Positions 8,381 to 18,045 of a DNA stretch of 64,000 nucleotides are shown here, one piece after another. The stretch is from Pandoraea cepalis. GTDB taxonomy: Bacteria; Pseudomonadota; Gammaproteobacteria; Burkholderiales; Burkholderiaceae. The position numbers were made by a program, and so were the translations under genes. Numbering within the stretch: the stretch's first letter is position 1; the number at the start of each line of letters is the position of its first letter. A model generated the notes under the pieces. It saw nothing but the letters and a program-made list of their open reading frames with translations, had not been told where the DNA came from and made no database searches. Location of the stretch: NCBI RefSeq assembly GCF_902459665.1, contig NZ_CABPSL010000001.1, positions 558,001-622,000 of the forward strand, read 5' to 3'.

Positions 8381-9232
8381 ATGCCTTTTGCTTGTATTGC
8401 GGCGGCGCGCCGCTTCGACGACACCGCGCATCTGCCGCTCGTGATCGGTTCGCAGCGTTATGGGTGGGTTCGCCGTCGCGACGCCGAGTCGCTGTGCCGT
8501 TGGCCCGACGTGTTCGAGATCAGTTCACTCGCGGTGCGGATTCATCCGCGCCACGATACCTGCGAAGCGCGCACGGCGGCGCTGGCGCCGGTGATCGAGG
8601 CGCTGGCGGCCGAGGGACTCATCACGGGTTGGCGCAATGAGCGCTATGCCATCCGGCAACGGCTCTATGACGCGCCGCTCGCGTGGATCGAACGCGCGGC
8701 CTCGCGCTTTTTCGGCACGCGCACGTTCGCCGTGCATGTGAACGGCTACGTGCCGGCCCGCTTCGTGGGCGAAGCACCGAAGCTCTGGATTGCGCGGCGC
8801 AGTGTGCTCAAGGCGACCGATCCCGGTTGTCTCGACAATACGGCCGCCGGGGGCATCGGCAATGGGATTGGCGTGGGCGACACGCTCGTCAAGGAGTGCT
8901 GGGAAGAGGCCGGCATTCCGGCCCATCTGGCGAACGACGCGCGGCCTGGCCGCACGCTGCATATCCTCGCGGAAATTCCGGAGGGCGTGCAGTCCGAGCA
9001 GATTTTCGTCTACGATCTCGCGCTGCCGCGCGGCTTCGTGCCCGAGAATCAGGACGGCGAGGCGAGCGCGCACTGGCTGTGCTCGGCCGGCGACGTGCGC
9101 GAGGTGATCGCCGACGGCAAGATGACCGTCGACGCGAGCCTCGCCAGTCTCGACTTCCTGCTGCGCGAGGGCGCCATTCGCACCAAGGACTGCGCCGGAA
9201 TCGAGGCGTTGTTCAAACCGGCGGACGAATGA
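8381..9232 (+). CDS. DUF4743/Nudix-family hydrolase
   Basis: 283 residues. The N-terminal half resembles DUF4743, and the C-terminal half carries a degenerate Nudix box around residues 163-187 (AAGGIGNGIGVGDTLVKECW then EEAGI). This arrangement occurs in the Tnr3-like family related to thiamin pyrophosphokinase partner proteins, some of which repair damaged thiamin diphosphate. Compared with the canonical box, the Arg is replaced by Lys and the first Glu is missing, as in some of that subfamily. The catalytic EE pair is retained. It is 146 bases after the flavoprotein and 79 before purU. I cannot name its substrate. Confidence 0.8.
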   Translation: MPFACIAAARRFDDTAHLPLVIGSQRYGWVRRRDAESLCRWPDVFEISSLAVRIHPRHDTCEARTAALAPVIEALAAEGLITGWRNERYAIRQRLYDAPLAWIERAASRFFGTRTFAVHVNGYVPARFVGEAPKLWIARRSVLKATDPGCLDNTAAGGIGNGIGVGDTLVKECWEEAGIPAHLANDARPGRTLHILAEIPEGVQSEQIFVYDLALPRGFVPENQDGEASAHWLCSAGDVREVIADGKMTVDASLASLDFLLREGAIRTKDCAGIEALFKPADE

Positions 9233-9311
9233 TCGAGGCCATCGGACGCACGTCCATCGATACCGATTTCAACACTGCAACGACATTGCAAGCCTTTGCC
9301 CAGGAGCAATC

Positions 9312-10184
9312 ATGGCACCGATCGAAAATAGCTACATTCTGAAGTTGTCCTGCCCGGACCGTCCTGGCATCGTCCACGCGGTGGCCGGTTTCCTGGTCGA
9401 GCGCGGCGGCAACATTCTCGACTCGGCCCAGTTCAACGATCGCTTCACCGGCGGCTTCTTCATGCGCGTGCATTTCCAGCAACTGCCGGGCCAGAGCGAT
9501 CTGGCCGCGTTGCAGCGCGACTTTGCCCCGCTCGCCGTGCAGTATGAGATGCAATGGGAGTTGGTCGACGCCGCGATCAAGCCGCGCGTGATGCTCATGG
9601 TCTCGAAGATCGGTCACTGCCTGAACGATCTGTTGTTCCGCTACAAGACGGGCCAGCTCAACATCGAAATCCCGGCCATCGTCTCGAACCACAAGGATTT
9701 CTACCAACTGGCCGCGAGCTACAACATTCCGTTCCATTACCTGCCGCTCATGAACGCAACGCCCGAATCGAAGGCGGCGCAGGAAGCGAAGGTGTATGAG
9801 CTGGTGCAGGACAACGACATCGATCTGGTGGTCCTCGCGCGCTACATGCAGGTGTTGTCCAGCGATCTGTGCGAGAAGCTCGCAGGCCGCGCGATCAACA
9901 TTCACCATTCATTCCTGCCGAGCTTCAAGGGCGCGAAGCCGTACTATCAGGCGTTCGACCGTGGCGTGAAGCTGATCGGGGCGACGGCGCACTACGTGAC
10001 GTCCGATCTCGACGAGGGTCCGATCATCGAGCAGGAAGTCGAGCGCGTGGACCACACGATGGACCCGGAGCAACTGACCGCCATCGGGCGCGACGTGGAA
10101 TGTGTGGCGCTGGCGCGCGCCGTGCGTTATCACGCCGAGCATCGCATTCTGCTCAACGGCCACAAGACGGTGATCTTCCGCTAA
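9312..10184 (+). CDS. purU: Formyltetrahydrofolate deformylase
   Basis: 290 residues, ATG with AGGAGC upstream. Residues 1-85 form an ACT-type regulatory domain (LKLSCPDRPGIVHAVAGFL). The rest is a formyltransferase fold with the catalytic Asn-His-Asp set: the motif INIHHSFLPSFKGAKPY carries the histidine, and YVTSDLDEGPIIEQ the aspartate. PurU hydrolyses 10-formyl-THF to formate and THF, balancing the C1 pool and feeding PurT. It is downstream of a predicted methylene-THF-generating flavoenzyme, so a functional link through folate is plausible. In most Burkholderiales purU is an ordinary housekeeping gene, so the proximity could be chance. Confidence 0.95.
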   Translation: MAPIENSYILKLSCPDRPGIVHAVAGFLVERGGNILDSAQFNDRFTGGFFMRVHFQQLPGQSDLAALQRDFAPLAVQYEMQWELVDAAIKPRVMLMVSKIGHCLNDLLFRYKTGQLNIEIPAIVSNHKDFYQLAASYNIPFHYLPLMNATPESKAAQEAKVYELVQDNDIDLVVLARYMQVLSSDLCEKLAGRAINIHHSFLPSFKGAKPYYQAFDRGVKLIGATAHYVTSDLDEGPIIEQEVERVDHTMDPEQLTAIGRDVECVALARAVRYHAEHRILLNGHKTVIFR

Positions 10185-10192
10185 GCGACGCG

Positions 10193-11620
10193 CTATGTGC
10201 GCCGCGCCAGCTCACTGCCGGCATCGCGCGCAAGCCGCGCAATCGAAATTGTCGAACTCACGGCAATCAGCCCGACCACCAGGAACGCCCACGGGAAGTC
10301 GACGTCGATCACATGATCGCGCCCGTGCAGCCACGACGACGTCTGCAACACGGCGGCGCCGATGGTGATGCCCAGCGTGAGCGACACCTGTTGGGCGACG
10401 CTGGCCAGGCTGGTTGCCTGACTCATGCGCGGCGCCGGCACGTCCGCGTATGAAATGGCGTTCAGGCTCGTGAACTGCAACGAGCGGAAGCATCCGCCAA
10501 ACAGCAGCGTGCCGAGAATCACCAGATGCGACGTCTGCGCGGTGAACAACCCGTAGCCGCCGAGCGTCGCCGACGCGATCAGCGCGTTGGTCATCAGCAC
10601 GCGGCGAAACCCCCAGCGTTGCAGAATGCGCAGCGAGAGCGTCTTCATGAACATCGCGCCCGCGGCCGAGATGAACGTGAGCGCGCCCGATTCCATCGGC
10701 GTCATCCCGAAACCCAGTTGCAGCATCAGCGGCAGCAGGAATGGCGTGGCGCCGACGCCAATGCGAAACAGCGTGCCGCCCGCGACACCGGCGCGGAACG
10801 TGGGGATGCGAAAGAGGTCGAGCCGCAGTAGCGGATGTGCGAGCCCCTTCGCATGACGCAGGTAGGCCACGAGCAACGCCGCACCGATGGCGACGAGTCC
10901 CAGCGCGAGCGATACGGGGATCAGATGGCGGCCGATGGTGGACAACCCCAGCATCAGGATCGAGAGTCCGAGGCCCGACAGCACGAAGCCCCGGATGTCG
11001 AGCGGCGGCACGTCGTCCTCATAAAGATCGGGAATGTACTTCGTTGCAAGAACGAAGCCGAGCACGCCGATGGGGATGTTGATGTAGAAGATCCAGCGCC
11101 AATGCCAGTACGTGGTGATGAAGCCGCCAAGCGGCGGGCCGAGCACCGGGCCGACCAGCGCGGGGATCGTGAGGTAATTGAGTGCGCGCACCATGTCGCG
11201 CTTTTCCACGGACTTGAGCAAGGCGAGGCGTCCCACCGGTACCATCATCGCACCGCCCATGCCCTGGATGAAACGCGCGATCACCAGTTCCGGCAGCGTG
11301 CTCGAGATGCCGCAGCAGATCGAGCCAAGCACGAACACGCCGATGGCGGTGCGAAAGACGTTGCGCGTGCCAAAACGATCGGCAATCCATCCGCTGATCG
11401 GAATGAAGACCGCGAGGCTGATGAGGTAGGTCGTGAGCGCGAGCTTGAGCGTGATCGGGCTCTCGCCGAGATCTTGCGCAATCAACGGCAACGAGGTGGA
11501 CAACACGGTGGAATCCATGTTCTCCATGAACAGCGCGCAGGCAACGATCAGTGGAACAAGCATGAGGCATGACGTTGCCGTCGCGGCAACCGGGTAAGCA
11601 AACGAAGAACGACTCGACAC
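10193..11620 (-). CDS. DHA2-family MFS drug/multi-substrate exporter
   Basis: 475 residues with about 14 hydrophobic segments. The DHA2 signature NMDSTVLSTSLPLIAQDL follows the first helix, the loop 2-3 motif is GWIADRFGTRNVFRTAI, and the antiporter motif C-like segment is LVGPVLGPPLGGF. Proton-driven export of drugs or metabolites is expected, but the substrate is unknown. It is convergent with purU (8 bases between stops). No regulator or membrane-fusion partner adjoins it. The start at 11620 is tentative: an internal Met at codon 20 could also serve. Confidence 0.88.
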   Translation of the reverse strand: MSSRSSFAYPVAATATSCLMLVPLIVACALFMENMDSTVLSTSLPLIAQDLGESPITLKLALTTYLISLAVFIPISGWIADRFGTRNVFRTAIGVFVLGSICCGISSTLPELVIARFIQGMGGAMMVPVGRLALLKSVEKRDMVRALNYLTIPALVGPVLGPPLGGFITTYWHWRWIFYINIPIGVLGFVLATKYIPDLYEDDVPPLDIRGFVLSGLGLSILMLGLSTIGRHLIPVSLALGLVAIGAALLVAYLRHAKGLAHPLLRLDLFRIPTFRAGVAGGTLFRIGVGATPFLLPLMLQLGFGMTPMESGALTFISAAGAMFMKTLSLRILQRWGFRRVLMTNALIASATLGGYGLFTAQTSHLVILGTLLFGGCFRSLQFTSLNAISYADVPAPRMSQATSLASVAQQVSLTLGITIGAAVLQTSSWLHGRDHVIDVDFPWAFLVVGLIAVSSTISIARLARDAGSELARRT

Positions 11621-11930
11621 ACGAGCGGCGGTGCGTCAGCGGGGGGCAATCGATAACACGGCGGTGCGCCGGTCATGGCAGGCTCGATGGCGGCGCAGTG
11701 AGGGTTATAGCAAACTTCTCCGCGGTCCGTGCCGGTCGCGTGCAGCGCGAGGCGTCATGCGGGTTTTCACGGAGCCCGCGCCGGGCAACATCGTTTTGGA
11801 GGGTGGAATGCGGTGTTGCACCACAATACGTTGTTCCATCCATCGAAACACGCGGTTGATCGTTGCATGCTGGCGGTTGCAGCGACGCCGGCAACGACAC
11901 CGGCGTCGATGCTCTCGCAGGCGTTCGAGC
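11621..11930. other. 310-base intergenic stretch without a gene
   Basis: This lies between the divergent ends of the MFS gene (5' end) and the DUF488 gene (3' end). It should hold the MFS promoter, but I see no clear -10/-35. The only structure is the hairpin at 11883-11908. A short open frame from ATG 11808, after a GGAGGG, encodes a Cys/Arg-rich sequence that I do not believe is real. Confidence 0.5.
11883..11908 (-). terminator. Hairpin downstream of the DUF488 gene
   Basis: CGACGCCGG (11883-11891) pairs perfectly with CCGGCGTCG (11900-11908) around an 8-base loop, starting 22 bases past the stop codon of the DUF488 gene. There is no clear T-run on the minus strand, so termination strength is uncertain. 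Confidence 0.45.
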
Positions 11931-12377
11931 CTATCGCGATGTCAGGAAGTCGCGCAGCACGTCGAGGTGCGTGTGCGCATCCTCCTCTTCCAGTCGATGG
12001 GCTGCGGTGAGCAACGTGACGGGGCCTTCGGTCAATCGCGTGCGCAGGTCCGCGAGCGTGGCGTTTCGCTCGGCGTCGAGCGCGGTGAGTTCATCCAGAT
12101 AGCGTTGGCGGAATTCGTCGAACTGCTCGGGATGCTGGTGAAACCACTGGCGCAGCGGCGTGCTCGGGGTGGCGTCCTTGGCCCAGAAGTCGATTTGCGC
12201 CTTGGCCTTGGCGAGACCGCGGGGCCAGAGGCGATCGGCGAGCACGCGTTGGCCGTCGGTAGCTTCGGGGGCGTCGTATACCCGCTTGAAGCGAATCTCG
12301 GGAAGTTTGGCGCCGCGCTTGCGAGCGGGGTTGGCTTTGACCGGCGGGGCGGCGTCAGATGTCTTCGACGACGGCAT
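11931..12377 (-). CDS. DUF488 domain protein
   Basis: 148 residues. I chose the ATG at 12377, giving MPSSKTSDAAPP. The longer frame to 12734 is Arg/Ser-rich and unlike the family. The body matches the YeaO-type DUF488 group: IRFKRVYDAPEATDGQRVLADRLWPRG, then DFWAKDATPSTPLRQWFHQHPEQFDEFRQRY in shortened form. These are small cytosolic proteins of unproven biochemical role. The N-terminal ~25 residues are basic and low in complexity. The phnW gene starts upstream on the same strand, but 172 bases separate phnW's stop from this start, so co-transcription is possible but not shown. Confidence 0.82.
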   Translation of the reverse strand: MPSSKTSDAAPPVKANPARKRGAKLPEIRFKRVYDAPEATDGQRVLADRLWPRGLAKAKAQIDFWAKDATPSTPLRQWFHQHPEQFDEFRQRYLDELTALDAERNATLADLRTRLTEGPVTLLTAAHRLEEEDAHTHLDVLRDFLTSR

Positions 12378-12549
12378 AGGCGGCGACCTCGGAGCGTGGG
12401 AGCGCAAGCGCGCGACACCCGAAAGCTTACCCGAGGCGCCCGAGGCCGGCGAGTGCCGTGCTCGTTCGGCGACGCCGAGTTGCGTCCCCGAACGTGAGGG
12501 CCGTCGAGAACGCCGCGCCCTGCATGCGTCGGCGTCGGCGGCCACCCCA

Positions 12550-13683
12550 TCACGCTGCGCGCGTGAGGGGCGCGACTTGCCGAATGCCGAGCGACGCCAG
12601 CGACTGCCCGATCGCCGTGACGACGTTGCGCATTTCGTTATCGTCCACGGCGCCAATGCAGCCCACGCGAAACGTGTCGATCTGCGTGAGCTTGCCGGGG
12701 TAGAGGATGTAACCCCGCTCGCGCACCGCCGCATAGAACGTCTGGAAATCGTACTTGCTGTCGTCGGGCGCGTGGAACGTCACGATCACGGGCGCCTGAA
12801 TCTCCGGCGCGAGGAACGGCCGGAAGCCCAGCGACGCCATCCCCTCGACCAATGTCCGGCAGTTCTTGCGGTAGCGCTCGCCGCGAGCCGGTTGGCCGCC
12901 CTCGGCGAGAAACTGATCGACGGCCGAGCGCAGGGCCGCGACCACGTGCGTCGGCGGGGTGAAGCGCCATTGCGTGGTCTTCTGCATGTATGCGTACTGG
13001 TCGTGCAGGTCCATCGCCAGCGAATGGCTGTTGCCGCCGCTCGCTTCGAGCACTGACCGCCTGGCGATCACGAAGCCCATGCCCGGCACCCCTTCCAGGC
13101 ATTTGCCGCTCGCGGCGACCAGCGCGTCGAACGGCATCGATCGCACGTCGATGTCCAGCGCGCCGAACGAACTCATGGCATCGACGATCAGCCCCTTACC
13201 GTGCCTCTGGCAGACGTGTGCAATATCCGCGAGCGGATTGAGGACCCCCGCGCCAGTTTCCAGATGAACCTGAGCAACGTGCGTGATCGACGGATCGAGC
13301 GTGAGCGCTTCATCGATCGCGATGGCACTGGCCGCCTGATCGTCGGGAATGGGCAGGGCGACGGCGTCGCGCTCGAGATAGCGACAGATCTTGAGCAGGC
13401 GCTGGCAGTACGCGCCGTTGTCCGGCACGAGAATGCGTGCGTCGCGCGGCGTGAGCGTGCCGATGGCCGCTTCGACCGAGAACGTGCCCGAGCCTTGGAG
13501 CGGGACGCAGACATGCGTGTCGCCGCCCTGCACGATGTCCACGAGATCGCGGCACAGCGACGCGGTGACGCGGTTGAACTGCGCGTCCCACGAGCCCCAG
13601 TCGCGCAACATGGCCTGCCGCGTCGCCGGCGACGTGGTGAGCGGGCCGGGGGTGAGCAGAATCGGTTCCTGACCAAGAATCAT
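12550..13683 (-). CDS. phnW: 2-Aminoethylphosphonate:pyruvate transaminase
   Basis: 377 residues starting after a strong AGGAGG. This class V PLP aminotransferase moves the amino group of 2-aminoethylphosphonate to pyruvate, yielding phosphonoacetaldehyde and alanine. It opens with the PhnW signature [20 protein letters not shown]. The PLP lysine is Lys194 in [12 protein letters not shown] and the ring-N aspartate is Asp168 in VDAMSSFG; both positions equal those of the characterised Salmonella enzyme. It is divergent from the GntR regulator, with phnA and phnY downstream of that gene, so phosphonoacetaldehyde is oxidised rather than cleaved by PhnX, which is absent here. Confidence 0.95.
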   Translation of the reverse strand: MILGQEPILLTPGPLTTSPATRQAMLRDWGSWDAQFNRVTASLCRDLVDIVQGGDTHVCVPLQGSGTFSVEAAIGTLTPRDARILVPDNGAYCQRLLKICRYLERDAVALPIPDDQAASAIAIDEALTLDPSITHVAQVHLETGAGVLNPLADIAHVCQRHGKGLIVDAMSSFGALDIDVRSMPFDALVAASGKCLEGVPGMGFVIARRSVLEASGGNSHSLAMDLHDQYAYMQKTTQWRFTPPTHVVAALRSAVDQFLAEGGQPARGERYRKNCRTLVEGMASLGFRPFLAPEIQAPVIVTFHAPDDSKYDFQTFYAAVRERGYILYPGKLTQIDTFRVGCIGAVDDNEMRNVVTAIGQSLASLGIRQVAPLTRAA

Positions 13684-14075
13684 GACCGCCTCCTATCATG
13701 CGGGAAAACAAGCTGCGTTCGGTAAACACCTCGGCGAGGCGATGTGTTGCATATTATTGGCAAATTATGTCGTTTTATTGAAACCCTCGAGATATTGTCA
13801 TCTGTTCGTCAAATACCTCAAATAGTATGGAAATCGTTGATTGGGATAGGGTTTTGTCGTCGCTGTGCGCAACATTGTTCAACGGTTCTGCGCAATCTCC
13901 GGGAAATGGCGAGTGCGATTTGTTGACAATCTACAAATCGTTGTGCTTGAATAGCCAGCAACACAAATAGTCGCGTAACGCCACAAATTGCCAATGATCG
14001 GCGCGGAAGCGATTTGTGCCGTTGCGGGATCGCGTCGCAGGATGACGCCAGCGTTCGGAGAGAAGGAAGACCGGT
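13684..14075. promoter_or_regulatory. Divergent phnW / GntR control region with repeated ATTTGT half-sites
   Basis: 392 unusually AT-rich bases without a gene. CGATTTGT (13916-13923) and ACAAATCG (13933-13940) form a perfect 8-bp inverted repeat with a 9-base spacer. Further copies are ACAAATAG (13963-13970), ACAAATTG (13983-13990) and CGATTTGT (14010-14017). The 12-mer CACAAATTGCCA (13982-13993) is identical to one before phnC, and TGGCAAATTATG (13758-13769) is a weaker inverted copy. TTGTCAT-N4-TCGTCAA (13795-13812) has Pho-box spacing but a poor second half. I infer operators for the adjacent GntR protein. Confidence 0.6.
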
Positions 14076-14792
14076 ATGAACCCAAATCCCACGTCGCCCT
14101 CGGCGATCGAGTTGTTACAGAGCCAGTCGCTGACCACGCTTGTCCAGCACGAAATCGAGCGTCTCATCATGGCGGGCGCCCTTACGCCCGGCACCAAGCT
14201 CAACGAGATCGAAGTGGCCGGCCGTCTGGGCGTGTCGCGCGGTCCGGTGCGCGAAGCGTTTCGCGCGCTCGAAGAAGCGGGGCTGCTGCGCACCGAGAAG
14301 AATCGGGGCGTGTTTGTGCGCGTTATCTCGCTGGAGGAGGCCGAGGAGATCTACACGCTGCGCGGCGTGCTCGACGAATTCGTGGCGCGCACGCTGGCCG
14401 AGTCGATCACCTCGGCGCAGCTCATCCGTCTGCGCGAGTCCGTGGAGGCTATGCACATTGCGGTAGAGGCGGGCGACAGCGAGGCGTATTACCGGCTGAA
14501 CCTGGCGTTTCACGACGCGCTCGTCGAGATGGTCGGCAATCGCAAGTTAATTGAAACCTACCGGCGCCTGGTCAGGGAGCTGAGCCTGTTCCGTCACGAA
14601 GCGCTGACCGGCGATACGTCTGCGCCGCCGCAGTCGGCGCGTGAGCATCGCGACATCGTGAGCGCGATTGCGTCGCGCGACCCCGAGCATGCCGCGCAAG
14701 TCACGCGCGAGCATCTGTCGCGAGGCCGCGCGCGCATTCGCGAGGCCCTTGCGCGGGCACCCGGTGCCGCCGCGCAGGCGAAGGCCGGCTGA
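14076..14792 (+). CDS. GntR (FadR/FCD) regulator of the phosphonate genes
   Basis: 238 residues. Residues ~15-85 are a GntR winged helix (LNEIEVAGRLGVSRGPVREAFRALEEAGLL); the rest is an FCD ligand domain with the metal-binding histidines in NLAFHDALVEM, SAREHRDIVSAI and TREHLSRGRARIREAL. The position between divergent phnW and phnA-phnY matches the regulator that Burkholderiales carry with these genes (PhnR-type, my identification from family knowledge). The intergenic ATTTGT/ACAAAT half-sites are its likely operators. The ligand may be 2-aminoethylphosphonate or a downstream metabolite. It is a FadR-like protein, not the HutC-type PhnF of C-P lyase operons. Confidence 0.88.
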   Translation: MNPNPTSPSAIELLQSQSLTTLVQHEIERLIMAGALTPGTKLNEIEVAGRLGVSRGPVREAFRALEEAGLLRTEKNRGVFVRVISLEEAEEIYTLRGVLDEFVARTLAESITSAQLIRLRESVEAMHIAVEAGDSEAYYRLNLAFHDALVEMVGNRKLIETYRRLVRELSLFRHEALTGDTSAPPQSAREHRDIVSAIASRDPEHAAQVTREHLSRGRARIREALARAPGAAAQAKAG

Positions 14793-14802
14793 AGGACCGT
14801 GA

Positions 14803-16152
<1,350 letters not shown>

Positions 16153-16252
16153 TGCGGTACCGCAACGCCTTTGCCCTGTGAGCCCGCGGCACGCAACCCA
16201 GAACGGTTGCGTCGCTGGGCCCCGACCCGTTGGACACGCTGTGGAGAACCCC

Positions 16253-17707
16253 ATGAATGCGCCGCACAAGCTGCATCCCCAGTTCCGCGCCGAAGCGCTT
16301 CGCATCGGCGGCGAGAAGGTGACCCGCGATCGGATCATCGAAATCTTCAATCCCTACTCGGGCGATCTGGTGGGCACGGTGCCGAAAGCCTCGCTCGACG
16401 ACGTGCGCCGCGCGTTCTCGATTGCGAAGCAGTATCGCTCGACGCTCACACGCTTCGAGCGCGCCAACATTCTCGATAAGGCCGCGGCGTTGCTGCGTGA
16501 GCGCACGGTCGAGGCGGCGGCGATCATCACGATGGAATCGGGGTTGTGCAAGAAAGACGCCGTCTACGAAATCGGCCGCGTGGCCGATGTGCTCGGGTTC
16601 GCCGCCGGCGAAGCGCTCAAGGACGACGGACAGGCGTTCTCGTGCGATCTCACGCCGCATGGCAAGAAGCGCCGCGTTGTGACGCAGCGAGAGCCGCTGC
16701 TCGGGGCCATCTCGGCCATCACGCCGTTCAACCACCCCATGAACCAGGTGGCGCACAAGGTCGCGCCGTCGATTGCGACCAACAACCGCATGGTGCTCAA
16801 GCCATCGGAAAAGGTGCCGCTCTCGGCCTACTACCTGGCCGACACGCTTTATGAAGCGGGTCTGCCGCCGGAGATGCTGCAAGTCGTGACCGGTGATCCG
16901 ATGGAGATTGCCGACGAGCTGATCACGAACGAGAACATCGACATGATCACGTTCACCGGGGGCGTGTCGATCGGCAAGTACATTGCGTCGAAGGCGGGCT
17001 ATCGTCGCATCGTGCTCGAACTCGGCGGCAACGATCCGTTGATCGTGATGGAGGATGCCGATCTGGATCGTGCGTCCGATCTGGCGGTGCAGGGGTCGTA
17101 CAAGAATTCAGGCCAGCGCTGCACGGCCGTCAAGCGGATGCTCGTCCATCGCGACATCGCGGCGCAGTTCACCGATCTCGTGGTGGAAAAGACCCGCGCG
17201 TGGAAGTACGGCGACCCGGCCGACGGCGCCAACGACATGGGCACGGTCATCGACGAAGCGGCCGCCCGCCTGTTCGAGGCACGCGTGAACGAAGCGGTGT
17301 CGCAGGGTGCACGCTTGCTCGTGGGCAACCGGCGCGAGGGCGCGCTGTACTCGCCGACTGTCATCGATCGCGTCGATCCGAAAATGACGGTCGTGCGCGA
17401 AGAGACCTTTGGGCCGGTGTCGCCGATCCTGACGTTCGGCAGTATCGACGAAGCCATCGCCATCTCCAACGGCACGGCATTCGGTCTGTCGTCCGGCGTG
17501 TGCACGAACCGCCTCGATTATGTGACGCGCTTCACCAACGAACTGCAGGTGGGGACGGTCAATATCTGGGAAGTGCCGGGCTATCGCATCGAGTTGACGC
17601 CGTTTGGCGGCATCAAGGATTCCGGGCTCGGCTACAAGGAAGGCGTGCAGGAGGCGATGAAGAGCTTCACCAACACCAAAACGTTCACGTTGCCGTGGGG
17701 TGTCTGA
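16253..17707 (+). CDS. phnY: Phosphonoacetaldehyde dehydrogenase
   Basis: 484 residues from ATG 16253 with GGAGA upstream; the open frame to 16034 overlaps phnA and is not used. This NAD(P)+-dependent aldehyde dehydrogenase turns phosphonoacetaldehyde into phosphonoacetate, the substrate of PhnA. The catalytic Cys290 is in NSGQRCTAVKR, the general base Glu256 in VLELGGND, and the phosphonate-contacting His161 in TPFNHPMNQ, as in characterised PhnY. Together PhnW-PhnY-PhnA complete 2-aminoethylphosphonate breakdown without C-P lyase. This PhnY must not be confused with the hydroxylase PhnY* that partners PhnZ. Confidence 0.94.
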   Translation: MNAPHKLHPQFRAEALRIGGEKVTRDRIIEIFNPYSGDLVGTVPKASLDDVRRAFSIAKQYRSTLTRFERANILDKAAALLRERTVEAAAIITMESGLCKKDAVYEIGRVADVLGFAAGEALKDDGQAFSCDLTPHGKKRRVVTQREPLLGAISAITPFNHPMNQVAHKVAPSIATNNRMVLKPSEKVPLSAYYLADTLYEAGLPPEMLQVVTGDPMEIADELITNENIDMITFTGGVSIGKYIASKAGYRRIVLELGGNDPLIVMEDADLDRASDLAVQGSYKNSGQRCTAVKRMLVHRDIAAQFTDLVVEKTRAWKYGDPADGANDMGTVIDEAAARLFEARVNEAVSQGARLLVGNRREGALYSPTVIDRVDPKMTVVREETFGPVSPILTFGSIDEAIAISNGTAFGLSSGVCTNRLDYVTRFTNELQVGTVNIWEVPGYRIELTPFGGIKDSGLGYKEGVQEAMKSFTNTKTFTLPWGV

Positions 17708-18045
17708 GGCAGGTGATCGACCGCGCAAGGGGCGCCCGCCGACACCGTCAAATGGGGCGAAAAGCCGCGTTTCGCGGCGCTTCGGCTCAGGCTGTTCCCC
17801 TTGCGCAACAAGGCTTGGCGGAATCAGGGCGAAAATTGTGACAAATTGATGACACGATTGTTGCGCTGGTCATTTTGGTGTACGGTGTTCCGATTGGGGA
17901 TACGCATGACGCGTGAACTTCATACGCATCCCGACGCCAGTGTTGGACTGACGCGGGATGCCGGTTTGGCAAACCAGTGTGCGCGTCATGTTGGCGGCGC
18001 AGGGCGCTGCCGGTCCCGTCGACACAATGATCACGGAACACTGGC
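17708..18045. promoter_or_regulatory. phnY / Na-Pi intergenic region with Pho-like and ACAAATTG boxes
   Basis: 338 bases without a gene. GCCGCG (17764-17769) and CGCGGC (17773-17778) form a small stem that may end the phnY transcript. ACAAATTG (17841-17848) repeats the core seen before phnC and phnR. Read on the minus strand, 17855-17838 is GTGTCAT-CAAT-TTGTCAC, a 7-4-7 Pho-box layout pointing away from the downstream gene. A 12-bp imperfect stem joins 17897-17908 to 17921-17932. I infer the control region of the Na/Pi-HD operon. Confidence 0.5.

Noticed and set aside
11808-11930. Small ORF with GGAGGG before ATG in the MFS/DUF488 gap
   Set aside because: The encoded peptide is Cys/Arg-rich, continues into antisense of DUF488, and overlaps a terminator-like stem.
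13795-13812. Pho box in the phnW/phnR region
   Set aside because: The spacing is right, but the second half (TCGTCAA) matches only four of seven bases; kept only as a mention in the region entry.
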